The position numbers and the translations under genes are program-made. This document shows positions 52,466 to 64,000 of a DNA stretch of 64,000 bases, piece after piece (position 1 is the stretch's first letter; the number at the start of each line of letters is the position of its first letter). The notes under the pieces are model-generated. The model did not search any database. It saw only the letters and a list, made by a program, of their open reading frames with translations, and was not told the origin of the DNA. This DNA comes from Protula sp. h YS-2021 (taxonomy: Eukaryota > Annelida > Polychaeta > Sabellida > Serpulidae), in assembly GCA_949752745.1 (NCBI GenBank), contig OX457034.1:4043646-4107645 (forward strand), in the 5' to 3' direction.

Positions 52466-53112
52466 GTATTGATGGCTGCAAATTCTACCTTTAAGGTAGA
52501 AATGAGAGATGTGTTTTTAACCATTCGCAAAGTGAGGGCTAGTCCAGATGTTCAACTAGGACATACAGATGCATTGATGAAAACTCCTGCTAAGTTTTCT
52601 ATTACCAGAGAACAATGTAAAATTTTTGACATTCCCGCTGGATTTCAATCGTGTGTAAAAGATAGCATCTTGTTGGGTCAATTACCAAAACGTATTGTTA
52701 TTGGAATGGTTCATAATGAAACCGTTGCTGGAACAGTGGCAAGAAATCCATACAATTTTGGTATTTAATCTTAACTACGTACAACTTTACACTGATGATA
52801 AACCAGTCCTATCCAAACCTCTGAAGCTTAACATTAATCTGGGAAAACATCTTGACGCTTTTGAAACTCTTTACAGTAAAATCTTTTGTTAAATTAATGG
52901 TGAGAAAGGCTCTATAATAAAACGGGGAGATTGGCCTAGAGACTATGCTTTATTTTCTTTCGACTTAACACCTGATTATGATGCGGCTAGAGATGAATTT
53001 TGCCAATGCTTTACAAAGCACAGTCAATGTCAAACAAAGCATAGTCCATGCTGAATTTGACATCATTAAAATGAGCGCGAGTCGCAGTATTCATTTTGGT
53101 TATCAATCATTA
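52466..53112 (+). pseudogene. Major capsid protein remnant (N-terminal part deleted)
   Basis: Begins at VLMAANSTFKVEM (residue ~233 of the intact protein). 52469-52768 is well kept, then shifts; the C-terminus is at about 53040-53110. Confidence 0.9.
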
Positions 53113-53117
53113 ACACG

Positions 53118-54094
53118 AGGCAGATAGATGCTATACTGAGGCATGATCTCATGACAAAAGACTTATTCCATGGAGTGTTTCAAATGGATCAATTGCCAGC
53201 ATTACAGCAAGCAGCCTTGTCATCAACACAGATAACTATGATGAACCTGGTAAAAGCTGTGTTGCTGTATTTTGATAAAGTTGTGGAATATTTTGACTCT
53301 TATGGACTTGCACCTATTGATAACCGTTTAGAAAAGTTTTAAATAATAAGTAGGTGTACAATTCACTAGCATTGCAACAGCTCCTTTCCAATACTTGTAG
53401 GTTTTATTGTGTGTGTCATACATTGCATAGAGCTCGAAATCACAGCATGTTTGACATTATAGTTTTTTTCGGTTTTTAGGGAATTTTATTATGCACAGCC
53501 ATATTCGAGTATGAGCTGCGTGGGCATAAACTATAAAGAGCACTTATATTACAATATATATATATATGCATCTTTCACAAGCGCGGCGTTTTCTAACAAC
53601 AATTTTGCTTATCAAAAATCACGATTATGAGAAAAAAAACAAACATAGCAACTTATAAATGAGTCACGACCATCTATCAATATATCAAATCCGCTTCTGG
53701 GTTTGAAAACACTTCGCCAAAATGGGTCCATTTCAGTTTTAATTTATCTTCAGATAATGTTTGCATGTCTGCGTAATATCGTAATCTTGCGTTTCTAATA
53801 AACACGTTCTCGTGGAAATTTTTCTCATTGACTCTAAACTGGTATGTATGGTATTTTATTAACATAGAGAGGTTATCCTCTTTAATATTATCTTTTCCAA
53901 GTAAAAAGTCCCATTTCTCAAAATTAAAAGAATTTAGCTTCAATATGCTTAAGCATCTTCTTATAATTTCTCTGGCTTTTTTACATTATAGATTACATTA
54001 TTTTTTGACATTATAGATATATTAAACAGAAGTGATGGTGATTTTGCAGTTAAAGACTTTGTCTATAGACATTATAAACAATTGTTTCATGTTT
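53118..54094 (+). pseudogene. Protease remnant split by an insertion
   Basis: MTKDLFHGVFQMDQLP and VVEYFDSYGL survive; the segment carrying the catalytic His is disrupted and the Cys region reads SNTCRFYCVC-like. A 541-bp insert at 53463-54003 separates DII from DILNRSDGDFAVKDFVYRHYK. Confidence 0.88.
53463..54003 (-). mobile_element. 5'-truncated LINE-like insertion with 13-bp target duplication
   Basis: TTTGACATTATAG occurs at 53450-53462 and 54004-54016, flanking the insert. A minus frame (53943-53677) reads a helical, Trp/Tyr-rich segment (LIKYHTYQFRVNEKNF; LKLKWTHF) like C-terminal ends of invertebrate non-LTR ORF2 proteins. A T-run at 53463-53469 could be its poly-A end. Family is inferred. 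Confidence 0.5.
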
Positions 54095-54214
54095 AAATTT
54101 ATAGTTAAGTTTTTTTATTTGTAGTTAAATGTTAGGGATATATTTATCTAAATGTCTATTTGTTAATGGTTACTGCTACACTGTCATACTCATATCATAT
54201 CATTCTAATGTGTC

Positions 54215-54345
54215 ACTGGCGCGGTATTAATTCACCCGTAAACCTTTCATTTAAATGAAGGGTCCCTGGCAAGGTGTTAACTCACCCGTAAACCCTTTTC
54301 ATTCTTAAAGAGAGACCCTGGCGAGGTGTTTACTCACCCGTAAAC
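54215..54345. repeat. Three ~60-bp tandem units in the convergent spacer
   Basis: CTGGCRAGGTGTTAACTCACCCGTAAAC recurs three times, at about 54215, 54267 and 54318. It has no match in the intact Polinton. Confidence 0.8.
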
Positions 54346-54486
54346 AATGTATGTCACATATTGCTATGTATTATAGTGAAGTATTGCTTATTGTTTATTT
54401 TTTATATTTCGCATAGCAAATCACAACTACTTACAATTATTGTTAACGAAAAATTAAATTATTGAGAACAAAAATTCAACTTCATA

Positions 54487-54714
54487 TTATGCTAGTATAT
54501 GTAACATAGTAGCCCACTCACAACAATTTAAATTGATAAAAGTATCATAAATATTACCATCTCGTTTATAAATACTATCAAAACTAGCATGCCATTGATC
54601 CAACCCAATTACTATCACATTGATATGGTTTGATAGTGTCAATTCATTCAAACGTTTCATAGTCTTTTTTATAATCCGTATATCAGGCGTAAAGTCAACA
54701 CTTTTTAAGCACAT
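54487..54714 (-). pseudogene. PC4-like paralogue A homologue
   Basis: HASFDSIYKRDGNIYDTFINL and CCEWATMLHIL match gene A's YVSFHSIYKHGCNVYDTYINL and EWYSLMNVL. The N-terminus is lost. Confidence 0.8.
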
Positions 54715-54715
54715 A

Positions 54716-55110
54716 TCAACTGAACATGCCCATTTGGTTCAAAGCTAAGTTGCAAGTTCTTGCCAAGCATCTTACACTTGACTCCATTGTTTTTGCACTG
54801 AGCGTGATGAAATCATAGCATTTGGTGAGCTCGTCATACTGTTGAAACTGTATACAGCGTTCACCGTCACGTTCAATAACGTTCTCACTAAGATCTTCTG
54901 ACACATGTAAATGAAATCCTGGTATTGGTAGGGATTCAACATTATCTATTAAAAAGGCTCGATAGGATAATAAAAGTTCCACAGTAACAGATTGTCAGTT
55001 CATCCAAGGGGTCCAGAGAGAGTTGTTTGAGTTCATGATGATAAATGATTACTTCTTTGCTGAATGTCACAGGATTTATACGCCTCAATCTGCTAAAATG
55101 TGATCCACCG
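54716..55110 (-). pseudogene. PC4-like paralogue B homologue
   Basis: IPGFHLHVSEDLSENV, IQFQQYDELTKCYDFITL and the N-terminal EVIIYHHELKQLSLD are found in two frames. It is adjacent to PC4, so paralogue C is absent here. Confidence 0.8.
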
Positions 55111-55639
55111 AGGTCATTTGCTTCTTCAAGATTTGCCATTCTTTCAATGACAACAAAATTCCCATTTTGGTAGGATATAACATCCCAGAAGCATGATCCG
55201 TGATATATTCACGAATGTTAACTATCAGTCGCTGTTGCTATTGCACAGGTTTAAGGTATGTTTCTCCATGGATTGGTATCATAATCGGTAGATCATCTGG
55301 ACTCGTCTTGTTTATAGACTTTGCAGTGGTACCTTAACGCTCAGATTTTACAACAACGGCAGCAGATTTAAGCTTAGGTCCTTGCTCTCCTTTAGGTTTA
55401 AGTGTCCGCTTGGCTTTAAGTTCTGCCTTAAGCTCCATTTCCCGCTTTCCAAACTGTGGCTGCCTTGGAGGCTGTTGCTTAAGCTGTTGCAATGGCCTCA
55501 ACTCAGGCTTTCTCATAGGCTTCATCTCAGACTTTGTCATGGGCATTGTCTCAGACTTTGCTGTAGATATTGTCTTAGACTTTACTGAAGGCATTACCGT
55601 AGATGTTAGTTGCTTTTCACTCACTGCAGAAATGTTCAC
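55110..55639 (-). pseudogene. PC4 homologue with Lys/Pro-rich N-terminus
   Basis: VNIREYITD, PTKMGILLSLKEW, QILKKQ (about 55230-55110) match the PC4 domain. Upstream, 55639-55334 is a 101-codon basic low-complexity frame with repeated K-S-E-x-x-P-M-x steps, unlike the intact copy's N-terminus. Confidence 0.75.
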
Positions 55640-55714
55640 TGTTCAACAGTTTGATGTAGAACGATTGCTATGTCTGAGGGTGGGCGCCTTTTGTAACTCA
55701 TGCTCTATGAGTTG

Positions 55715-58335
55715 TATAATGCCCATGAGCTAACGTGGTGTAACCATCATCCAACACACAGCGCTTGTCATCATATGATGATAGACCAACCTTCGCAATT
55801 TATGATGTTTATGACTTTGAATAATGTTATCCACGACATATGACTGCTCTTTCCTAAATCAGTTGTCTTTGTAATGAGTCCTACAAACTATTCAATGGGT
55901 ATTCCCGCAGTTTCAGCTTTCATTTTCCCCAACACTTTCTTCTTCACTGTGGAATGCAGAGAGTTGTTCTTTGGATAATTACTTTATAAAAAAGATGACT
56001 ATCCTGTTGCATATCTTTGTAAATGTCTCTGGTTGGTATGTCGTAGCACAAACTGTCTGTATCACTGAACAGCAGTTTGCCTCTGGATACTTCTTTTTCA
56101 TGTAATTGCAGTGATAATCACACATGATGGTTTTACAAAGATCTAGAATAGTAAACCCCATCCGAATGGGCTTTTCAAAATTTGATGTGAGGCAGTGTAC
56201 TACTGTCAGATCCTCATTAAAGATGTGGAATTTGTGAAACGTAGGCTTATGCACCACTTTTTCGAAACGTTTATGAATTGTGAATCAATTCTGCATTGAT
56301 TTCTTTCCTCACATTTTGCATGGTTTTGCCAAATATGGTATTGTTCAACAATTTTAAAAATCTTTTTTGAGTGGGATTTTGCCACTTTTCTCTTCTCTGT
56401 GTTGGCATCTATGTATTTTGCTAGCCATTTACTCTGCTGGAACATAATGAATCGATGTGCTTTTGTCACTTTCAATCCAAGAGATACATCTTTCTGCAAA
56501 TTTCGATAATGTACCACCTACTTTTCCTTGTCACTGCGATTGGGAATAAACTGTTCCGCGGGTTTACATTTCAATCCAAACTGCTTTCTCAGGTTCTAAT
56601 TGTATTCAGAGAATTCACTGATTCGCACAGTTTTATTCTCAGCAGCTATTGGATAGTCACTATGCTGATCATGGATTTCATCCGGGTATGTGAGATCTAC
56701 CTCTAAAATATATTCTGTCTCAGCATCTTCACTCACTTACATGTGGTCCAGAGATTCTGGATCTTCTACCCATGCAAATCCACATTCTAGCAAACTCTGT
56801 GACAGACCCCACCCATTAAGATTGTTGGCGTCAAAGTACATGATGTAGAGTGTTGACTTGGCCACATCATAGTCTGGAATGTAGGGATTGTTGGCTTTTG
56901 TATATTTGTGTGTAATGGCTGAAATACCTCATCGCAGACCTTGCTCTACCATTTGACACATGTCAGTGGCATCTATCGATTCCAAGTGAACCTTGTCTCG
57001 GCACAGCGTTGCTTGTCAAACCTGGTGCTATATAGTAATGAGTAGGATCCAATTCATACGTACCAAGACACATATTTCTAAAATTTTCAAACACATCTGC
57101 CAACAGCAACACATCTGTTCTGAGGTAGAGCTCATGATACTGTCCAAAGCTGTTGCAGTGGAATACATTCCAAACCCTTTGTGCATTATCCTCAACACTA
57201 ATTTCTTCTTCTGTCAGATTACTGGAAAAGTCTTGTGGTGGAAGTTTGGTTTCTTCAAACTTGAAAGGTTCATCAACATAGTTATGGGGATATACTTCTT
57301 TTCTCTAAAGTAACTCTTACTGCTGTCTGTCGCGCACGTGAACAGTCATATTCTGAAACTTCCCTTTACCCTTAGCCGCTAAGTTGGCTACTAATGTTTG
57401 CAAGGATGCTCCCATGAATTGGTAGGAAACGGTGAATTTTAGATTGCCCATGGTAATTGCAATGCACTTTTTCATATTGTTGGGAATGACTGACAGGTTG
57501 AAGTGTTTGAATTTGCCTTTACTCTCCTTGTAGGTTGTGGAATAGGACAGGGATGATGAATGAATTGCACTTTCCTTGTTGATCCTTTCTTAAGCGAAAC
57601 TGTAGGATGCATTCACTATGTGCTGCTCGATGATATTTTCCACTGGTGTGATAATGATCTCGCACATGATCCACTCCCATCCCATCACCCATCATGGCAA
57701 ATGTAGCATCGAGTAGCTTGAGCAAACTGTTTCTAATTTCTTATCCTCAGCAGTCATTTCAGTGGGTGATGGATCGCTCAATCGATTCACAATGTCGTCA
57801 CATTCATCCAACCTTTTCTTTAGAAATGTGTGAACAGTATCTTCCCTACGGCAAAGCACAGGATCACGCTTCTCTTATTTGCTGACGACAACATAGGCAA
57901 AACTATTAGACATGTGATGTGCGTAACGATCAACTTCTTGTTCTCTGTACAATATACAAAGTCAGTATAAATGACGAAGGGTACCTTTTGTTGTTTTACA
58001 TTGCCCTTGAATTGAATGATTGTATCCTCTGCAACTGACAATAGCTGTGCTCCATGGTTTCCAATAACACTTCACGACGTCTTTCCAAAGGTCTTGTTGC
58101 CTAAATCATGCAGACAATTGAAGCAGTAAAGTGTTTTGCCATCATATTTTGTAAAATAGTTCATGAATCGACTAATGTTCTTAATCAGACAATAATGTCT
58201 CTTCTCATTGTCACTGATTAGTTGATTTCAGTGTCACTGTCATGTCGACTCATGTAGATGAGTACTACAACTGGAAGAAGAACAACATTGATGGCAATGA
58301 TTTGATATTATCAGCGACAGGGAACGTGTAACATT
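55715..58335 (-). pseudogene. PolB remnant
   Basis: Runs collinear with 23930-26700 of the intact element with many stops and shifts. Recognisable are motif C LFSDTDSLC (about 56070-56045), KPTFHKFHIFNEDLT, and the HNH/EndoVII-like DHYHTSGKYHRAAHSEC (about 57660-57610). The N-terminal ~120 residues and finger domain are absent. Confidence 0.9.
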
Positions 58336-61300
58336 TAAATAACAGTGCCCCCTTCCCTAGTGAATGAGGTTTTCTGATGTCTTTTTATAATTCTTGATGA
58401 AATCAGTTCCTAAATGACAAAGATGTGGGGCTCCTTATTGTGAATGAAATAGTGGGAATGCATTTGCAGTTACTTCTAAGCCATATAGATTCTTATTTAA
58501 TGCAGTTGATTGGTTTTTTCTTGGAATATGTAAAATGATTCAAAATGCAGATTCGTTGAAAATATTTGCTAGAGATCAGCTTACAATTTTTAGCTTTGCA
58601 TTGACCTTTGGCATTTAGTTAGTAGCAGATATATGATTCACAATTTCCCAGCTGTATTTCAATTCTTCTTAGAAGTGTTGTTTTATTGCCTCTTCTGGTT
58701 TTTTTCAGGTTCAAGGGATTAGTGTCAAGTTTTCTTAGTGGTTATGTTTTCGGGAAGTCTGCATACGTGAACAAAGAACAAAAATAAAGATTGATTAAAC
58801 GAATGCTTTCCCGGTCAAACGGGTTGAAGCTTATTGGCTGATATAGTTTTACTGAAGTATTTTGAATGCATTTTTTTCTGCATATTTATTCTCAGAGAAT
58901 GCTTCTTTTTTTTATAATTATGTATTTCCGACTTCCTCGGAAAATCAATAATAAAATCTTCTCTTCCACCGCTTTTCCTGGATGAGAATTCTCAAATGTT
59001 AACAAAATAAGATGTCATGCATTTTTAAAGATGTTACACAAATATAGATTTATAACAGGCAACAAAAAACAAACCAAAAAAAACATTTATTTCCGTTAAG
59101 ATACCCATTTTCAACTTACAACTTATGGTAGCACAAAGTAAAATATAGATAAACTAGAAAACAGGGCATTTCTCTGAAAACCTGTGATTTGCAGGTTTAG
59201 TTTGTGGTGGTTATACTGTGGTTACGACTTCCTAGGAAATTTGAGGACCATTTTATTGTGTCCGGCATATTTGGTCGTTTGCGCATCTATTTTGCGTTTT
59301 TTTCTCCGAGACGCCAGAATAATACGACCTTTTTTAGTACGTCTGATTTGCGTGGAAGGCGGTGAATTTCATCGCTGTTGATAAAATAATTAACCTAACG
59401 TAATTTTTGAAAGCAATACTTTTAAAATCTTTAACAAAGGTGACTGCTTTCAAAGCGATAATAGATGAAGTTGTGGCAAGTCCCTTAACCTAGCTCTGAG
59501 TAGCTCTGACTTGTGTAACATCGTATATCTCTCTGTCAGAGCTACGAAGCCTTCCATTGCTCCACTAATAGGGGTCAATTTCATATGTTCTGAGGCACGA
59601 ATCATGCATACTAGCCCCTTTTATTCAAACATCTACTCGTACAGAAAGTTCATACCCAGTATGCCCTTTTTGTAAAACAGGCACAGTTTCTAGTGAGCTG
59701 TACGAGGGGGAGGAGAACGAATGGTTACAGTAGATCCAAATTGGTGAAATGAAAAAGAACATCTTCCGTCGTTCAAAACAAATTTATTTTGTCAAATATC
59801 ACAAAATGATGTATATTTAAGTCGATAGGGTTCCAAAACTTGCAGCTGGCTTACTTAGTGGAGTTGGAATTTAGCATTTTGTTGTCACCAATTACGATCT
59901 ACTCTAGCCAATTCTATCTCCTCTCCCTTGTATATATTTTATTTGTTCATAAAAGTGCAGAAAAGTTAGCTTCCGCACCCACCTGTCAAATGTTTGTTTA
60001 CATTCTGGCCTTTAAATGTGACGTGACCAAAGTCAAGGGACCGAAAATTTAAATAAAGGGGTTATATTTTATTTGAACAATATATATTAAATAGTTGATA
60101 GATGCAGAATTACGTATAAATTTATTTTGTACACCCACAATATTTGACTTTTTATTTTTACGTTCTTTTTGAAATATAAATTTAAAAATTTTTTGGTGGA
60201 TAATTGCAAAAATTATTGTAACTATTTCACGTAATAAAGTATGCTCCCTGTATACAAACAAATGTCAATTCTTGCGGAGATTTGGGGGTTATTTCCGTGT
60301 TATTTTCTTTTAAAGAAAGCGTAACACAGAAGTTGTATATGATTACCGTTGTACTTTGGGGGCCTTTAGCAAATGCCAGTGAAAACTTGTGGATCGTTGA
60401 TTCTCGCACAAAGTAGCCACAGGGGTGCCTCAAAGCGAGCGCACTTGACTTGCTTATCGTTATATAGCGAGGCTTTGAAGCGGTGCCTGGAAATTTTTTA
60501 GCTCACCGCTTCTTGGAGCTACCCTTAACCATACCCTTACGAGTACAGTATAAGCCAGTTCGTACTTTCGGACCTTTATGTAGGAGATGTAGTTTGGACT
60601 GTTAATATCTCGCGATAAATGATTTTTCTTATCATTTCTTTATACCTTTATCTCAACCGAATTCAGTCGAACGTAAATACTTTTCGGCAAAAGTAAAAGT
60701 ACGAATCCGTTTATTCTATTTTTCTTTCAACGTGCAAACTTTCAAATCATAAAGTCATCATATGATCTTTTAAAAGTCTTGTTTCATGTCATTCTGTCCA
60801 TTACATACAAGGGGAGAGCATGAAATTGAACAGCACATTGAAATTGGCAAATCTGAAAGTGTGTTCTTTATATATGAAAGGAGGGTTTGCACCAGTTATT
60901 CCATGTTTGGTTTTAAACTATAAGCAGTTCGCTGTGAAGACACGATGATCTTCTGCAGCTAATAGACCCATTTGTAATATGACTAATTACGATGTACTGT
61001 TGAATTTGAATGTTCCTTGCCTTGTAGCCCACTTGTGGATTTGTTTCTAGTAAAATGGAATTTTGTTGATTTTGCCAGTTTTTGTCTTATTATTTCTTTA
61101 TACCTTTATACCAACCTAATTCGGCCGAACTGCCTGGAGAAAAAAATCGGCAAAATTATAAGTACGAATCCACTTATTAGGGTAGGACACCGGCAGTGTA
61201 AAACGATTTAAAACCCTTTTTAAAAGAGAACCGCGGTATAAGCTGGTTTTATTACCCATGCTAAAAAGTAAGAAGTGCCTTATAATTATACATGTTATGC

Positions 61301-62788
61301 TGCAATTTTTCTCAACTTACAATACAGTCAGTAATGAGTATAGGGATAAAAGATGTCGATTGAAGAAGATATGTAGCTTTGAAAAAATTGTTCACAAACA
61401 ACTTTTAAATCAAATTTAAACTTTAAAAAACTTCTTATGCTAAAGAATCTTATGCTAACTGAACAACACATTTCCATGGAAGTCAGCAGCCAGGATGATA
61501 TTTCATAGAGTTAAAAAAAACCGAAAAAAATCGTTTTTTTCAAAATGAAAACCGAAAAATAACCGCAGCAAACAAAAAATCCCGCGATATACCGTAAACC
61601 TTTAAACGGGGCAACCCTGCTGCTTATCATGAGCTTAATCACAGTGGGTTTCTGGGTAATCTTGTAGCTGTCAACCAATCGAAGCGCGAGTTTATCTGTA
61701 GATTCTGATATTATCCAGATGGAGGCAAAGCCAGGTCAACTGGGATAACTTAATTATGTTAGTTCCAAGTCAGCTACTCGTTACTTTTACTCTTAACACA
61801 TACGGTATCTCTCTGTTATAGCTACAGATTATCAAGTGTGCAAAGACCTGTATACCTGCAAGATATTTCGGTTTGTTTCGGTCTGAATAACCAGTTGGAT
61901 GACATATGTCCAGCGACATGGAGATGAACCGCTGACGTTCATTTTGCACATAAAATCTTTTTTTCCTTAAAATACAGAATTTGTTCGATTTGTTAAGGTT
62001 TACACTAGTCCCATTTTGTACATTGCTCTGCCATTTTCATATCGTTCTCATCGTAATAGTGCCATAAATGTTGTTTTCAACATTCTAACAAAGGTTTGCC
62101 ACCCTGTAAGATTAACAGATGAAAGACGATGAACAAAATTCGTACTTTTATTTATTTGTTTCTCTAAAGTTTATTCCCACTACGAGGATTCCGTTTTATT
62201 CTTAACCTTTATGTTTAAATTTGCGTCGATGCCTCTTTTACGGTGCACAATGTTTCAACAGCAGTTAGCCCAGGACCCTCCAAAAATCTCCAGTTTTTAG
62301 CTCTTTAGTAATGGCCTGTTAGGAGTTTCATTGCTGATAAATTGTGGGATGATTTTATTGTAAAAGTAGAAGTAAATACTGATGTTCATGATAACGACTG
62401 CTTATTTGTATACTTATATGAAGTATATTGCACCATGGGTACCACCTGACTGTGATAATAAAATGAATATCCAATTATGAATTGAGATTTGTCCAGTTTT
62501 GTTCCGGAAAAATAATTTCTTCCAGGTTTTTTTCTGGTTTCTTCCGGTGTCCAGAAGAATATGTTTCGGACTACAAGAAAGCATAGCCTAGTTTGACCAT
62601 GGACTTCTGCAGTTTTGGTCGTATTTTCAGAAATCGGAATTTAAGCCTCTGCCCCGATGTCCGGGCGGAGTGTTGTAAAGCAGGTTATTCCCAATTTCAC
62701 AGAGTTGTTTGAAAGATGTGGTGCTAGAGTGGCGGCGTGGCCGGAAACAAGCTTCTTTAATTTTTACCAGTTAAACAATTTATTGCAG
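58336..62788. other. Host noncoding region upstream of TRAPPC1
   Basis: AT-rich with no supported gene. A block at 60630-60720 (TTTCTTTATACCTTTAT, AAGTACGAATCC) recurs at 61085-61180. 62640-62788 contains the probable 5' UTR or promoter of TRAPPC1, with an acceptor-like TTTATTGCAG just before its ATG. Confidence 0.6.
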
Positions 62789-62887
62789 ATGCCAGTCTAC
62801 AATCTGTACATTTTTGACCGTGAAGGGAAGTGTCTGTACTACGCGGAATGGCACAGGAACAAGCAGTCGGGGATTCTAAAAGAAGAG
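62789..62887 (+). CDS. TRAPPC1 (Bet5) first coding exon, 33 codons
   Basis: The peptide MPVYNLYIFDREGKCLYY and then AEWHRNKQSGILKEE matches the start of TRAPP complex subunit 1, a longin-domain protein acting in ER-to-Golgi and Golgi vesicle tethering. The match ends exactly at KEE, followed by GTAATG (donor at 62888). TRAPPC1 has an exon boundary at this point in other animals, to my knowledge. The ATG directly follows an acceptor-like TTTATTGCAG, so a 5' UTR intron is possible. Later exons are beyond the window. An upstream in-frame ATG at 62657 belongs to the leader. Confidence 0.85.
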
Positions 62888-63307
62888 GTAATGACCAGTT
62901 CCGGGAGTGTACCCATGTGGTTTGAAAATCAGCAGGGAATTGATGTGAATAATCATGATAAGGCGAAGAAGAAATATCGTAGTTTCTCGTCCCCCGGCCG
63001 GTTCACCAGAATCGCAAATAAAGAAAGAAGTGACCCGGTTGGTTCTAGGAAATCGAGTTAAGACAATAGAAATCGGCCAGACTGACGTACAGAGTTTGAT
63101 AACAGAAAACGTTTATACGAAAGACACAGAAAAAACGAGTTTTCCAATGAGAATTCTTAAACATTTCTACTCAATCGAATGAGGAATGTTGGTTAATGCC
63201 CAGTCATAGATGTCTTGAAAAATGGCTGTGTTTAGCTTGTTCGAGAAAAAAGTATTCTTAAAAATGATGAGAAGCAGAACTTTTCCTTTCTGGTTTAAAC
63301 ATAGTTG

Positions 63308-63772
63308 ACAACCTCATTACAGGACGCCTTTTTGTTGACAGCCTCATTACAGGACGCCTTTGTTGACAGCCTCATTACAGGACGCCTTTGTTGACAGCCT
63401 CATTACAGGACGCCTTTGTTGACAGCCTCATTACAGGACGCCTTTGTTGACAACCTCATTACAGGACGCCTTTGTTGACAGCCTCATTACAGGACGCCTT
63501 TGGTGACAGCCTCATTGAAGGGTGCCTTTGTTGACAGTCTCATTACAGGACGTCGTTGTTGACAGCCTAATTACAGGAGGTCTTTGTTGACAGCGTCATT
63601 AAAGGACGCCTTTGTTGACAGCCTAATTACAGGAGGTCTTTGTTGACAGCCCCATTGCAGGAGTCTTTGTTGACAGCCTCATTACAGGGTGCTTTTGTTG
63701 ACAGCCTCATTACAGGACGCCTTTGTTGACAGCCTCATTACAGGACTCCTTTGTTGACAGCCTCATTTATTC
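63308..63772. repeat. 28-bp minisatellite, ~16 units
   Basis: GTTGACAGCCTCATTACAGG plus ACGCCTTT, repeated with few changes (GGACGTCG, GGAGGTCT, GGTGCTTT variants). Confidence 0.93.
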
Positions 63773-63779
63773 CCCACAG

Positions 63780-63932
63780 GGGGAATATATGCGATATTTG
63801 TGTCGGCCGGTCGGTCTGTCAACACGATAACTTGAAAACTGCTGGAAGGGTTTTAATTATGTCTCCCCGACCAAGGGGAGACATATAGTGTTTGTACGTT
63901 CTGTGTGTGTGTATGTGTGTACGTGTGTGTGT

Positions 63933-63964
<32 letters not shown>

Positions 63965-64000
63965 CAGTCTGTTGTGAACAAAGTGTTGTGTGCAAGATAT
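63780..64000. repeat. Dispersed bivalve-type repeat with (GT)n tract
   Basis: CCCCACAGGGGGAATATATG and CTCCCCGACCAAGGGGAGAC motifs precede a GT-rich microsatellite at about 63900-63965. GTTGTGAACAAAGTG then matches the family at 4890. Confidence 0.7.

Larger units (their letters stand above)
48150..58335. mobile_element. Second Polinton, decayed, truncated and rearranged
   Basis: Gene order and strand match the intact element: NADAR, integrase, ATPase, two small virion-block genes, minor capsid, pVI/pX-like, MCP and protease rightward, then paralogue A, paralogue B, PC4 and PolB leftward. All carry stops, shifts and deletions. It lacks full TIRs, all genes left of 15200, paralogue C and the PolB N-terminus. 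At least two foreign insertions lie within. Divergence from the intact copy shows a separate, older lineage rather than a recent duplication. Confidence 0.92.
62888..64000. other. TRAPPC1 intron 1 (start)
   Basis: No further TRAPPC1 coding sequence is seen before the window ends. Frames at 62955-63182 do not match any part of the protein. Contains the minisatellite and repeat below. Confidence 0.65.

Noticed and set aside
62955..63182. Second TRAPPC1 exon
   Set aside because: The frame does not match any part of TRAPPC1 after the first 33 residues and lacks an acceptor; it reads as intron.
63308..63772. CRISPR-like or regulatory array in the TRAPPC1 intron
   Set aside because: 28-bp units directly abut one another without spacers: an ordinary minisatellite.
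1..64000. Viral genome or bacterial contig
   Set aside because: Splice sites, TATA boxes, poly(A) signals, SINE and LTR elements, a GPCR and TRAPPC1 place the virus-like genes in an animal genome as integrated Polintons.

Overview
The window looks like nuclear DNA of an aquatic invertebrate, most likely a bivalve mollusc. It is AT-rich and intron-bearing. It carries bivalve-style interspersed repeats, tRNA-derived SINE pieces, two recognisable host genes (an intronless class A GPCR and the first coding exon of TRAPPC1) and three nested or neighbouring large mobile elements. The species call is inference; no rRNA or mitochondrial marker is present.

Layout. 1-10762: host noncoding DNA with tandem repeats, a SINE, a possible small host exon and a 1.8-kb inverted-repeat element (7674-9511) holding broken integrase and Ulp1-like protease coding. 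10763-37844: one Ty3/gypsy-like, env-bearing LTR retrotransposon on the minus strand with roughly 0.95-1.1-kb LTRs. Its left LTR is split by a nearly intact Maverick/Polinton. 37849-48140: host DNA with the GPCR (40193-41194, minus). 48150-58335: a second, decayed and rearranged Polinton in the same orientation. 58336-64000: host DNA ending in TRAPPC1 exon 1 and a 28-bp minisatellite in its intron.

The Polinton (11122-29496, 18375 bp) is the centrepiece. It has AGT...ACT termini, a 6-bp target duplication AATTTT and ~1-kb terminal inverted repeats (TIRs). The unoccupied version of its target survives in the retrotransposon's other LTR near 37311, so both junctions can be read to the base. Rightward genes are: three unknown or small ORFs, a PC4-like/zinc-cluster protein, a NADAR-family protein, a Cys/His-rich protein, then a packed virion and integration block: chromodomain integrase, packaging ATPase, small basic proteins, a putative lipidated membrane protein, minor capsid protein, major capsid protein and adenain-type protease. 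Leftward genes from the other end are a zinc-finger PolB N-terminus, protein-primed PolB, PC4 and three PC4-like paralogues. The two gene sets converge at 22168-22496. Together they make a virus-like replicon: PolB plus PC4-like proteins for replication, integrase for insertion, and ATPase, capsid proteins and protease for particles.

The most unusual points are the NADAR gene kept in both Polinton copies, the family of five PC4-like genes, a TIR that reads like an animal-virus enhancer (five TGACGTCA, repeated ACCGGAAGTG, E-box, RFX X-box, TATA, splice-donor leader), TATA boxes built over upstream stop codons, and module swapping between the PolB and NADAR genes in the two copies.
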